From NCBI RefSeq assembly GCF_014529535.1, contig NC_050737.1, positions 496,001 to 560,000 on the forward strand: a stretch of DNA of 64,000 nucleotides. Direction: 5' to 3'. A program made the position numbers and the translations under genes. Positions 1 through 12,749 of this stretch are shown one piece after another (position 1 is the first letter of the stretch; each line of letters opens with the position of its first letter). Origin of the DNA: Bradysia coprophila (Eukaryota; Arthropoda; Insecta; Diptera; Sciaridae). The notes below the pieces were generated by a model. The model was not told where the DNA came from, ran no database searches, and was given only the letters and a program-made list of their open reading frames with translations.

Positions 1-886
1 TTGTCAAATCCTCGTCGTAAACGATTTTTTTTTATTTGTAATTGGATTTTTACGTCCCGTGAAATTTTAGCTTTTTCATTTGCCCATATTTCGTACTAAA
101 AACAAAACAATCAAATTGTAGCACAAAGTGTTGTTTCGTATTATTTCGCGCATAACATGTTCTAAACGAATCAAAAACACACAAAAGATGAAGAATGAAA
201 TCAAAAATTGAGAAAATTGGTTAACAATTACGTAAAAGAAACACAATAGATAAGAAAATTGATTAATTGAAAAGGAAAAAAAAGATAATAATTTCTCTGT
301 CTCTCTCTTTTTTTACATTAATTTGTTGTAAATAAAATTAATTTTAATTCACAAAAGAAAATTATGTTTAGCAAAAACGAATTTTAGGATTATCCATTTT
401 AATGTAAATATTTTCAACAAAACCGCACTAACCTTATTTCTATTATTTATATTACAATGCGCAAAAATTATTTTAATTATTTTAAATTTAAATTTTAAGT
501 TTCATTAATCTAACGAGGCGTACACGTAAACTTTCTAATGGTATAAATTATGTATTCTGTTAAAAACAAAAGGAAGAAGAAAAAAACAGGCGCGCAGTGG
601 CTAGAATTTTAAATTTAATTGAAATGAACGAAAGAAAAACAATTCGCATTATATGGACGAAAATATTGGCTTGAATGGCGAATTTGTAATTTGTTTGTTT
701 GTTTGTTTTTTACTGTTTTTCTTGGTCAAATTATACCTTTAAAATAACAGTGTGGATTTGTGTGTAGCTATCTAGTTCAATTTAATTGAATCATTGGATT
801 TATTGAGTTGTAAGTTGGAATATTTAATATTTGAATTGTGTAAATATAATTATAAATATAAAATGTATTTTTATTCGACGGCAATT

Positions 887-2467
887 GTGCATGGAAATAA
901 TGCGGTGTCCTGGTATCCTAGATAGCAGGAAGTCGTCGGGGCGAAAAATTGGATAGCGGGAAATTTATCCTTCGCCGTAGGCGGTTTTCTCTTTTTTACT
1001 GTAAAAATTAGACCTCACCGGGAAATATCTATCAGCGGGAAGTACTCACCGGGAAATAACTATAAGCAGGGAGAATTCATAACTAACCGGTTAATAGCTG
1101 TCACCGGGAAATCGAAAATAGCTATCACTGGGAAGAACTCACCGTGAAATTTTATCAGCACGAAGAACTTATCAAAAAGTTTCTACTGACGAGGGAAGAA
1201 CTTATTGGGAAGTTTCTGTTAGCGGGAAATCTATCAGCGAGAAATTTTTTTCTTTTCAGTGTTCCGCTAGCGGGAAGTCTCTATCATCAGGAAGTACTCA
1301 TCGGGAAGTTTTTATTAGCGGAAAGAACTTATCGAGACGTTTCTACTAACGGGAAGAACTCCTTGGGAAGTTTGTAACGGGGAATTCTATCAGCGGGATT
1401 TTTATTTTGTTAGTGGACTGGACAGTGTTAAGTCTCTATCAGCGGGAAGTACTACTCGGGAAATTTTTATCAACGGGAAGAGCTTATCAAGAAGTTTTCG
1501 TCACTATCAGCGGGAAGACGCTGATAGAAACTTCCCGTTGAGTTCTTCCCGCTGATAAAGTGATGAAAACTTCCAGGTGAGTATTTCACGTAAAATATCA
1601 GGAAGCTATTAGCTTATAGAAATCAAATGCACTCCGAAATTATGTTCGGCGAAACATAGTATGTTGGTCATACGGATTTAAGTTGTGTGAAAACATAGTT
1701 AGCATATAACGTCTGTGTGAAAACTCTAAAATCTTTCTGTAATAAATTATTCTGCTGACCTGACGTGTTGGAGTTTGTTCTGAATCATTAACAGAAGTCT
1801 CTTCCATCGGCAGAAAGTTATGATATTATTATTATTATGGTGACTCATACTTCCCGAACTCGATGAATTATTCTCTTCAACGAACTAAACTTTTGATGAG
1901 TTACTACTTCTGGTGAAACAGTTCCTAATACGGTGCATAGATCTAAGAATTTAAAAACTTCGCCTGCAGCAGGTTTTGCTCAAATTAAACTTTTATTTAG
2001 AATTTTTAGTTTGTACAGCTTCAAAGAATGGTACTATTTTTACATCATCGAAAGTCAATATTCAAAAAAATTTGGCTTGCTCCGCTCGCGAATTTCTTTT
2101 TTTTATTTAAGTAAATTAAGGCAGAATTTCCGAAATATTGTTATGCACACATATCTGGCAGATTAGAACAGAAGATAACTTTGCAATGAGTTTATATTTG
2201 TTTTATCAAAAATGATGGGCTCGTGCAAACATTCTCTTCTGCCAATTGATGAGTGAAAATTCATACAGAAGAACGTCACAAAGGTTACAGCATTGTAAAA
2301 ACTAATGTTAGACTTAAATCTGCACAGAAAGACTAGAAAGGGCTTGGGAAATAATATTCGCGACACCGGTAAGTTAATTGCGACTCACTGTGAAATTTTT
2401 GTCAAATTTTTCGGATGCCAGGAAGTTTCGACTTGGTCACCGGGAAGAAAACATTATTTCCATGCAC
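887..2467. mobile_element. Fold-back / Mutator-like non-autonomous DNA transposon
   Basis: The insertion starts GTGCATGGAAATAATG and ends with the exact reverse complement, giving 16-bp terminal inverted repeats. It is flanked by a 10-bp duplication GACGGCAATT (877-886 and 2468-2477), which occurs once in the uninterrupted paralog near 10046. A 9-10-bp duplication fits Mutator-like elements; the superfamily is an inference. The interior holds a degenerate GGGAAG-rich repeat array and a hairpin, with no transposase reading frame seen. Confidence 0.85.
905..1620. repeat. Degenerate GGGAAG tandem array with a central hairpin
   Basis: Units of roughly 20-25 bp built on 'CTATCAGCGGGAAGT' and 'CTCACCGGGAAAT' recur through this stretch. 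At about 1500-1570 the repeat inverts: CACTATCAGCGGGAAGACG is followed by CTTCCCGTTGAGTTCTTCC and CGCTGATAAAGTGATG, so a strong hairpin can form. Short open frames here are only the repeat read through. Confidence 0.75.
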
Positions 2468-3277
2468 GACGGCAATTCCGTTCGCTTGAACGGCGATAAA
2501 AAACTGCTCTGCCCACCCTGCCCATTATATAACAACGCTGAAATTAAAGGCATATCCTCAAACACAGAAATTTGTTCTGATTCCAGCTTGATATCCCTAA
2601 AAAAAAATTTTTTTGCTAAAAAAATAGATTTGAAAACTCGCACGAAAAGGTTACAAATGTCTTCAGAAATTGCGAAAAAAGAATTTTAAATATTACCTGG
2701 GGTCCAAAATCGTATGGGAAAAAGGAAGTTGGCGGACCCCGAGGAAAACAAACCTTTATGGACCCCTTATAAAAATTATATATGGGGCCGATGTGATCCG
2801 AGTTGGTTTATGGGTCGCTCAAGGACGAAATATGTGAAAAAACACGAAAAAATGGGTTAAAGAAAATTTGAACGTAACTAACTTGTTAAAGTGACTTGGT
2901 TTATTTCACTTCAGAATAGTCTAAATAGACCGATTTAAATTTTTAAGTGCATTCGCATCTCTGAAGTCAGTCAAAGTAGCCCGACCTGTTCACCCAGTCT
3001 TTGGGCTTTTCCAAAACACAGATATATTTATATCCAACGAGAGCTTACGGCACAAGCTTTCATTGTAAAACGAAATATTTTCGAAAACAATTTTTTGAAG
3101 CTATATAGAAATCGATTTTAGTGAAAAAATGTCAGGGTCGTGAACTCAGTCAAATTTCAAATGACTTTTGCGACAAGGCGAAACTTGTTGTGTGTAGGCT
3201 CGTTGGACCTTTACAACGACACCTAACACTTAACTGAAAAAGTAACTAAGCATGACTTTGTACTACTTGAAAATTAT

Positions 3278-6079
3278 TATTGAATTTTATACAATTTGTG
3301 TGAAAAATCATGTTCGAAAAGAACAACTAAGATTTTCTGATTTCAGTAGTATTGCTCCGTTTACTTATTTTGAGTTTTTTATCAATTCAATCAATTTTGA
3401 CGAGTCTGACTTCATTTCATATTGTTTTACTGGAAAATTGAAGTTTTCTGTTCGCATTGAACCGAACCGGAATATTCGGTTTGGTCTAAACCGAAAATTC
3501 AGGTTTTCGGATTACGGGCTCATCTCTGAGTTCGACGATTCCACCGATATTCCGATAACCAATTGATATTTTCTTGCACGAAACGACTGGAATCCTACCA
3601 AAATGCATAAGCCGTAAAATTCTGAAACTGAGACTAAATTTTGTAACTTTATTTATCAGAATCCAAAAACAAAATACAAATTTGACACCCGAAAATTTTT
3701 GAAATTGAGTGACACGAAAAGCGAAAACTGATCCTAATCTAGTTAAATACGACCACACAACACAGGTACCTGCAAAACAAAATCAATGTTTTCTGGCGTG
3801 AATTTTTCATTCTTTAATACAATGGACAAGTGACGAAGTAATTGCCACCTCAACACAACCCTTTAAGAAATTTACCTGCATGTAATCATGGGCGACTAAA
3901 TTCTAGTGATTATTGGAATGTATACCTAAAGAGGTATACCTAAATACTGTTGTTCCAAAGTTCAGTTTAGGTCACGTATCCATTTTGCAACTGTTTTCGA
4001 CATTTTTTCCCCTTTTTTATTCTTTATTTTAGAATTTTTAGTTCGACACATCCAAGTTTGAACTTTAAAAAAATGATCAAATTAAGCTAAACTCTATGAT
4101 CGAAGAGTAGAGTGGAGGGCTGCCAAGAAATACCAGAAATGCAGTTATTCTATGATCAACCAATATACATCTGAGGCTCATATTCTGAGCCGATGTTAAA
4201 ATATGCAACGTCCAAGAAACAATCGAAACATCGAACATAATATTTCGGAAAAATCAGCTAGATTATGCTTGTGATGCTTAATGATTCTTCTCTACAATTT
4301 TATGTTGAATCATACTATGATATAATTAGAAGGGTTTTGTGTGGGCAACTGCGGTTTGGGCCTTGCTTCTAACCTATAGGAATTTCGCATGGGATGGACA
4401 TTTTTTTAACAGTGTGCACTTAGGGTTCCAATTTTTGAATTTTGATATAAAAACAGAGGACGCCTCTACTATCGCAAAAGTGGACGAAAAACAGATTTCC
4501 AACGAGGAATTACAACTTTCTCATGCACTATGTCCACTCTCTGTACAATCGAAATCGTGAAGATGTTCTTTTGTTAGTTGCCCACCGAATATTATGCGAA
4601 TGACGCATACTATTTTCTGCCCAATCAAATTTTCTTAAAATTTATTAGATTTTCTTGCGAGAATTTGGGTCTTTCGAAAGGTCAGACAATTTTCTTTATT
4701 GTAAAATTCCTAGCTTTTATGTTATGAGCATATGAGTGTACAACGCGCTCAAAATTTCTAATTATAAAAATCCTGCTTTGATAGTAAAGTCGCGCACAGG
4801 GCTTGGGTTTTGTCAAATTTACTTAAAAAAGAAGTTTGTTTCTAAAAAAAAGAGGACAAAAAATCAACATTTTAAGGAAAAAGTGATGTTCTTACAATTT
4901 TTGCAAAAAAGGAGAACGATGAGGACATGTCCTCTTGTAAGAGGACGAAGGAGAACCCTTGTATTGGGCTTTCAATTTACATTAATCTTGGACATTGGGT
5001 AACACATTCGGTATGCCCACTCACCTCTAAACGAAACTAAATTTTGATGATCAAATTTTTGGATTCGCTCATCAGCTATAAAAATTGGACTTAACCCAAT
5101 CAAACTGATTAGGCGATCATCTTCACAAACTACAGTATCACTTTTGATTGATTATTTTTTTGATTCGATCTTGGAGGTCTTGGACCTTAGAACGTTACAT
5201 GCGCGAAAAAAAAAAACATCGCGAGCACATAAAATTGCGAAAATCTGTAGATGCGGATTGCATTATAAATAAAGAGAAGAAATCGTCCTAAAGGAAAGAA
5301 AGAAAAAATTCAGTTTTAAAAAGCAAACAAATTGGACGGCGAAATACATGGCGCAATAATATTTGGAGCCCATTCATTCTTTAAAAAAAACGAAGAATAA
5401 TTAATGAACCACGAAAAAGAAAAAGAAACTTCATGGCTGTATTCTTCCACTACATCCGGCAGAGCATTATACTTCACCCCGAAAGAAGAGAGACCGTGTC
5501 GCAATGGCTTTTTCTTTACGCAGCAAAATCATGTTGAGAGTCTTATGCACCTGCACCCCGTGCAAAAAATAAAGAAACATCCAGAACATAAATCGATTTA
5601 GGCAACAAACAAAAACATCTGAAAAGGTTTTTCCCAGTTTATGCAGGTAGCTGTAATCGGTGCACTCTTTCCAATTTCACTAATGGTCAACTAATCGTTT
5701 TTCTCGAACCTCACTCCTTTTGTCGCTCGAAGAAATTTCCCATTCTGTGTTTTGACTTTGTGCAAGAAGCATCAAGTATCAAGTCTGCAAATTTGAAGAT
5801 TTTTTTAAAAATTTTGATAGATTTGTAAAGTGAATAACAAAAAAATTAAATAAATCAACTGCCAGCGCGTAATATAAGTAACAGTGAAAACATTTTGATC
5901 TGAGTATATTTTTGGTTAAAACGGACGAAATTGATTGTGCTCTCAAAAGCCGAACATTTATTAAAAAATAGAAAAAAGCTACGCGATCCAGTACAGCTCG
6001 GTGATTAGATTGTGACTTTAAACAAAATATTAATCAAAATTCGAACGATTCTCTGAACATTTTCAATCAAAAAACAAAA
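3278..6079. other. Non-coding sequence between duplication copies
   Basis: AT-rich sequence with many stops and no convincing exon or hairpin element. It probably serves as flank and promoter region for the gene at 6080. Nothing functional was recognised. Confidence 0.5.
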
Positions 6080-7213
6080 ATGGAAAGTAAAACTACGACT
6101 TCAACGACCCCAATTGCAAAATCATCTTTAAAACGGAAACGACAAATTACCAGCGAGGACACTGCCAGCCGAAAGAAAATGGCACCAGCGACGGAACACG
6201 CGTACAATCTCAGGAGCAACGCGAGAAACAATCGAACATCGCTTACAAAACCACTCGTCGACCAAGCTAAAGAGAATAACGTGCCATCGCGTTCCAAAAA
6301 CGCATCTACGAAAGAAATGTTGCCAAATGGTAAACTAAAAGGCCAGAAAATTGGATACGTGCGGTCAACAAAGTCGCTCCCGGCGAAGGTTACAAGTCCA
6401 TTGGTGCGGTCGCACGCAACTGTCGGGATGGATGTACCAATATCAGTTTCAATAAAACAGATAAAAACCGAACCAGTGAATGAAAATATTGCAATGAATA
6501 TGCAAAGTCCGATGGTAACAATACACATACCAATCGAATTTCTGGAAGAGCCAAAGAGTTCGGAAATTGACGTTGTTCCCGAACGGAGCATACAACGGCC
6601 AAAAGTGAATGAGAATATTGGGATGGAACAGTTAACAGAGTCGCGTCTAGTGAATATACAAAGTCCGATGGTAACTATACCAATGGAATTACTGGAAGAG
6701 CCAAAGAGTTCGAAAATGGACGTTGTTCCCGAACAGAGCATACAACAGCCAAAAATGACGCCTTCAAGCAGCACGGAAAAGTCACAAAGTCCAACAAAGC
6801 ATGACGACTCATCGGAAACCGAACCACCGACGAATCAACGGCCTAGAATGTCTCTTTTGAAGAGCATGAAAAAATCACCAAAATCCACAAAACATCAACG
6901 GCCGAAAATGACGCTTCTGGGCAGCATGAAAAAGCCATATAAAGCACCACTCGCTTCAATGAAAACATCAGCCTGGAAAGTAACGAAAATTAAAGCAAGA
7001 ATTGAACCGTCGGATCCTGTCGTCGTCGAGTGGGAAGCGGATATGACATCTGCTGATAATGTAAGAACAGAGGCAGATGAACTGAGAACCCGCAATTCAC
7101 TAAATAGAAGTCACTTTAAGAGACTTACGATGGAATATGAATATTTGGAATATCTGAACGAACCATTGAACAAGTGGAACCAGCGTTTCGGAACATTTTA
7201 TTCAATCCTTTAA
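6080..7213 (+). CDS. Intronless basic low-complexity protein, 377 aa, function unknown
   Basis: A single uninterrupted frame begins at an ATG in a good context (CAAAAATGG). The product is Lys/Ser/Thr/Pro-rich, with basic clusters LKRKRQ near residue 18 and RKK near residue 32 that resemble nuclear localisation signals, and a KEN tripeptide (AKENNVP) near residue 72. Residues about 140-245 contain a roughly 50-residue unit twice (QSPMVTI, LLEEPKSSKMDVVPEQSIQ), then two copies of QRPxMxLLxSMKKxxK. The C-terminus EPLNKWNQRFGT resembles the tail of the intronless gene at 24779-25750. No known domain was recognised. KEN suggests APC/C control, and the tail is only faintly like sororin, so both are speculative. 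It lies between the two warts flanks, so it would sit in an intron if the downstream warts exons are used. Confidence 0.7.
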   Translation: MESKTTTSTTPIAKSSLKRKRQITSEDTASRKKMAPATEHAYNLRSNARNNRTSLTKPLVDQAKENNVPSRSKNASTKEMLPNGKLKGQKIGYVRSTKSLPAKVTSPLVRSHATVGMDVPISVSIKQIKTEPVNENIAMNMQSPMVTIHIPIEFLEEPKSSEIDVVPERSIQRPKVNENIGMEQLTESRLVNIQSPMVTIPMELLEEPKSSKMDVVPEQSIQQPKMTPSSSTEKSQSPTKHDDSSETEPPTNQRPRMSLLKSMKKSPKSTKHQRPKMTLLGSMKKPYKAPLASMKTSAWKVTKIKARIEPSDPVVVEWEADMTSADNVRTEADELRTRNSLNRSHFKRLTMEYEYLEYLNEPLNKWNQRFGTFYSIL

Positions 7214-7451
7214 GTTGTTTCAAGGAACCCCGTTGAAGTGCGTGGTGAGGTGAACTGTACAGTGTATATAGACATTTGAAACGTGTAAATAATTCTCAGA
7301 TCATCTAAAAAAACCAACTGAACTCTAAAAATAATTTCCATTGCGCTTATTATATTCCGCTGAATCGAAAGTACGAACAATTGACTAAAGTCTGTAAATA
7401 CGTTGTATATTATACTTGAGCATCTGCGTGGGCCTCTGTTTGAAAAAGTAA

Positions 7452-8297
<846 letters not shown>

Positions 8298-9137
8298 GGA
8301 AAACAAAACAAAACAAAAAACTATTTTGATTTTTGCATTAAGTTACGTGTTAAGTATTGATTAGTTTTAACAACACGAAGGAAACAAATTTGATCTGCCA
8401 TAAATTGTTACTCAATTTCTTTGATGATTTTTCTTTTCGTTCTATTTTTACCGCTTAACATACCGGAAGTGAAAGAGCTAAAATTGAACCGGGCGTCAGT
8501 TGAACCAATCGAATTAATTTCTTGATAGTTTTCTTACAGTTCAATTCAATACGATTCGTGTCGAAACTCATTTGACTGAATTTTTTGTTCCGTGTTTAGA
8601 TCGCACGATAATTTTGGGTTTTCATTAAAAAAAATTCGCTAAAAACTGTAATTTTAAATTGCTGTCCAGTGTTCCATTAAAAAAAAAAGTTAAGAATGTG
8701 AGACTCAATACGATTTACCGAATATGTCCTAATTGCTGACTGCATCGAAGTGAGATTGGTGCGTCACTTAGAAACATAAAATTTGAAGAAAATAAATCTG
8801 TGCTTCGATCAACTATACACATTCCATTTCCGGAATGCGGCTGATCAAAAGTTTAAATTTATTTTCTTCAAGTAAACTTTCACCGCAAGGATTTTATTTT
8901 GATGCACAGCTGGAAGGACTAGCACAATATGCGTGCATGGATTTTGTTATTCAATATTCTAATCTGAATGAAGTCGTGATACGCTTCGAACAAAAATTTA
9001 AATTCAGCAAATAATTTCTTTCAATGCCTCAAGTTTGATCATTAAGTTTCAGAAAATTTCGGAAAGAAAAGGTTTTGCCGAAAATTGGTTCAAGAAAGTT
9101 GAACCTCGGAAATATGCCCTGACTCTCCAATGTCCAT
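8298..9137 (+). other. Probable warts 3' UTR
   Basis: AT-rich sequence directly after the stop codon with no competing gene. An AATAAA-type signal occurs near 8789-8800 (GAAAATAAATCTG). The paralogous downstream flank starts at 9138. Confidence 0.5.
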
Positions 9138-10621
9138 TTGTCAAATCCTCGTCGTAAACGATTTTTTTTATTTGTAATTGGATTTTTACGTCCCGTGAAA
9201 TTTTAGCTTTTTCATTTGCCCATATTTCGTACTAAAAACAAAACAATCAAATTGTAGCACAAAGTGTTGTTTCGTATTATTTCGCGCATAACATGTTCTA
9301 AACGAATCAAAAACACACAAAAGATGAAGAATGAAATCAAAAATTGAGAAAATTGGTTAACAATTACGTAAAAGAAACACAATAGATAAGAAAATTGATT
9401 AGTTGAAAAGGAAAAAAAGATAATAATTTCTCTGTCTCTCTCTTTTTTTACATTAAATAAAATTAATTTTAATTCACAAAAGAAAATTATGTTTAGCAAA
9501 AACGAATTTTAGGATTATCCATTTTAATGTAAATATTTTCAACAAAACCGCACTAACCGTATTTCTATTATTTATATTACAATGCGCAAAAATTATTTTA
9601 ATTATTTTAAATTTAAATTTTAAGTTTCATTAATCTAACGAGGCGTACACGTAAACTTTCTAATGGTATAAATTATGTATTCTGTTTAAAACAAAAGGAA
9701 GAAGAAAAAAACAGGCCCGCAGTGGCTAGAATTTTAAATTTAATTGAAATGAACGAAAGAAAAACAATTCGCATTATATGGAAGACGATATTGGCTTGAA
9801 TGGCGAATTTGTAATTTGTTTGTTTGTCTTTTACTGTTTTCTTGGTCAAATTATACCTTTAAAATAACAGTGTGGATTTGTGTGTAGCTATCTAGTTCAA
9901 TTTAATTGAATCATTGGATTGATTGAGTTGTAAGTTGGAATATTTAATATTTGAATTGTGTAAATATAATTTAATAGAAAAAAGAAATTAATAAATAAAA
10001 AAAATTATTTAAATTAAAAAATCAGAAAAAAATGTATTTTCATTCGACGGCAATTCCGTTCGCTTGAAAGACGATAAAAAACTGCTCTGTCCATCCGGCC
10101 CATTATGCAACAACGCTGAAATTAAAGGCATCGCATTAAACCGATAACCTTGAATAATGATGTTGATATCCTCAAACACAGAAATTTGTTCTGATTCCAG
10201 CTTGATATCCCTAAAAAAGTATTTTTTTTTCTGCTCAAAAAATAGATTTGATAATTCGCACGATAAAGGTGACCCATATCTTCAGAAATTGCACTTACAA
10301 AAAAAGAATTTTAAATATTACCTGCTGCAAATAAAAGTGTCGAGGAAGATGGCGGACCCCGAAGAAAACAAACCTTTATGGACCCCTTATAAAAATTATA
10401 TATGGGGCCGATGTGATCCGAGTTGGTTTATGGGTCGCTCAACGCTCAAGGACGGAATATGTAAAAAAACACGAAAATATGGGTTAAAGAAAAATTGAAC
10501 GTAACTAACTGATGCTGAGGTCATTCGTTAAGGTGACTTGGTTTATTTCACTTCAGAATAGTCTAAAGAGACCGATTTAATGATTTCTAAGGGCATTCGC
10601 ATCTCTCAAGTCAGTCAAAGT

Positions 10622-11922
10622 TGAGTGGATTCCTCACTGAAAATTCCGTTATTCAAGCTAAACAATTCGGCTTCCAGCCAGGTCATTCAACTGTTCATCA
10701 AATCAAAAGAATCATCCACATCATTAACAAGACGAGCAGAAAATCCACAGGAATGGTACTTAACGACATGGAAAAAGCGTTTGATTCGGTTTTATCACGA
10801 TGGGTTACTCTTCAAGCTGGAAAAAATTGGAACGAGAGTGGATATTATGCCGATGACACCGCTATTCTCTCTTCAGCGAAACATTCCAATACAGTAGTCA
10901 AAAATCTCTCAGACGCTCTATCGAAGATCCACAAATATTTCGTTAAGTGGAAGATCAAGATTAACTGTGACAACACGCAAGCGATTCTTTTCAAATTTAA
11001 CCAATCAAGGAGACGAACACCATCAAGGGATCTGTACTTCAACGGTTCGTTAATCAGCTTTAAAGCGGAAGTAACATACCTCGGGATGGTGATTGATCAC
11101 AAACTGAATTTTACGAGACAAATTGAATCGTGTAGAACGAAGGCGCTAAACAGTTTCAAAGCACTCTACCCCTATGTCGGAATTCATTGCTATCAACCGA
11201 GTCAAAGTTGACTTTGTATAATATAAATGCATCATCCGCCCTAAAATGACTTACGCATCACCGGTTTGGATCGGGACATCACGAACGAATCACAACAAAT
11301 TGAAGGTAACTCAGAACAAAATTTTAAAATGCATCCACAATGTGCCGAGAATGTTCCCTACCCCTACGATCGCACTCTTGGAAAGGTCCGGAATCGACTC
11401 TATCGTCAACTTGTTACAAGTACAAGCCAGTGTTTTCTTAAACAAATGTGCAATGTCTGAGCATGAATTGATTAGGCGTATAACGCGGTGATTTTTTAGC
11501 TTGTTTTCCTTCTTTCTTTCTTTTCTATCTTTTAATTTTATGAACTCTAAATTTTTCTTCTCTTTCTTTCCTTCTAAATGATAAAAATAATGAAGAGGTT
11601 TTTGATTGCCATAATTTTTGCCTCAACGATCTCATCAGGGTTGCTAGGAATCTCGCGCCGCGTCATTCACAATAATTCACATTTTGACACATTTTGTATA
11701 AGGAAGATGTCACTTTGTGAGTTATTGTGAATGACGCGGCGCGAGATTCCCTAACACCCTCATCAGTGATATTTTGTTCTTCAAATTCCTAAATTGTATT
11801 AAATTCAGTATATAACTTGACTAGTTGGTGTGGAATCGATTGATTAATCATGACGATAATTTGTAACTGTGTATTCATACCAAAGATTTATTGAATAAAG
11901 GCTTACGATTGTTTAAAAAAAA
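10622..11922 (+). mobile_element. 5'-truncated Jockey-like non-LTR retrotransposon
   Basis: This insertion is flanked by a 13-14-bp target duplication AAGTCAGTCAAAG(T) at 10608-10621 and 11923-11936, and ends in an A-run. The left paralog has the empty site near 2966. The reverse-transcriptase frame shows QFGFQPGHSTVHQI, the motif-A region DMEKAFDSV and the catalytic YADD box (near 10847), then the thumb region. A second frame (11246-11491, MTYASPVWIG) continues the C-terminal part. Sequence between motif A and YADD is deleted and there are frame changes, so the copy is dead. Confidence 0.9.
11639..11758. mobile_element. Hairpin MITE nested in the LINE, 8-bp target duplication
   Basis: The two arms (GAATCTCGCGCCGCGTCATT and its reverse complement) are nearly perfect over about 40 bp. 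CTCATCAG flanks both sides (11631-11638 and 11759-11766). An 8-bp duplication suggests a hAT-type element. Confidence 0.8.
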
Positions 11923-12403
11923 AAGTCAGTCAAAGTAGCCCGACCTGTTCACCCAGTCTTTGGGCTTTTCCAAAACACAGATATATTTATATCTAACGAG
12001 AGGTTACGGCACAAGCTTTCATTGTAAAAAGAAATTTTTTCGAAAATAATTTTTTGAAGAAATCGATTTTAGTGCAAAAATGTCAGGGTCGTGAACTCAG
12101 GCAAATTTCAAATGACTTTTGCGACAAAGTGATAACTCGAAACTTGTTGTGTGTGGGCTCGTTGGACCTTTACAACGACACCTAACACTTAACTGAAAAA
12201 GTAACTAAGAATGACTTTGTATTACTTGAAAATTATCTGTGGATTTTTGACTGTATCAATATTGTTATGTGTGCCAAGATGATATAAAAATTCCAAAAAA
12301 TGAAAACTATGCATTTTTGTTGCTCTTGCATCTAAACTAAGTTGGGTGGACCAAAAAAGTTTGATATTGTCGCTAAAAAATTTTTCCCATAGAAAGTAAT
12401 GAA

Positions 12404-12660
12404 AAACATAGCTAACGCCGACCCGTACGAAACACCTATTCGTATCAAAAGCCTTTAATGTGAAACTCTTCATTTCTCTTACTTCATTTTCTTCTCTGCT
12501 GAAAAACTATTCTTCCTTTTAAATCACTTACATTATTCACTCTTTGCCTTGTTATCATATACAATTAAATTGCCGGAGGCAATATAGACAACCCCGTACG
12601 AAGTCAAATTTCATAAATTCCTATTTAAACATAGCTAACGCCGACCCGTACGAAACACCT
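12404..12660. repeat. Pair of exact 34-bp direct repeats
   Basis: The segment beginning AAACATAGCTAACGCCGACC occurs at 12404-12437 and again at 12627-12660, with no gene between. The origin is unclear. Confidence 0.7.
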
Positions 12661-12749
12661 AAACGATCAATACGTTACTTTTGTCATTTTCTAAGCTGAA
12701 ATTTCTATTTTTTTTCTCTACAAAAAGTGGACAAGATCTCTAATGTATT

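Larger units (their letters stand above)
1..3277. repeat. Left copy of a tandem duplication (downstream flank of warts)
   Basis: Positions 1-886 match 9138-10055 almost base for base, and 2478-3277 match 10056-10621 plus 11937-12236. The offset is about 9.1 kb. In the right copy this DNA begins 840 bp after the warts stop codon, so the left copy is inferred to be the downstream flank of another warts copy whose coding part lies before the window. The left copy is interrupted by a transposon at 887-2467. Homology still runs at base 1, so the true left border is not visible. The right border is near 3277/12236. Confidence 0.9.
9138..12236. repeat. Right copy of the tandem duplication
   Basis: This is the partner of 1-3277. 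It lacks the fold-back transposon, keeping a single CGACGGCAATT at 10045-10055, but carries a LINE at 10622-11922. Small indels distinguish it from the left copy. The retained high identity in non-coding DNA implies a recent duplication. Confidence 0.9.

Noticed and set aside
6067..6774. 235-codon minus-strand frame opposite the 377-aa gene
   Set aside because: It is the antisense of the repeat-rich gene, of odd hydrophobic/Ser/Cys composition, with no supporting features. The plus-strand frame has a proper start and plausible protein repeats.
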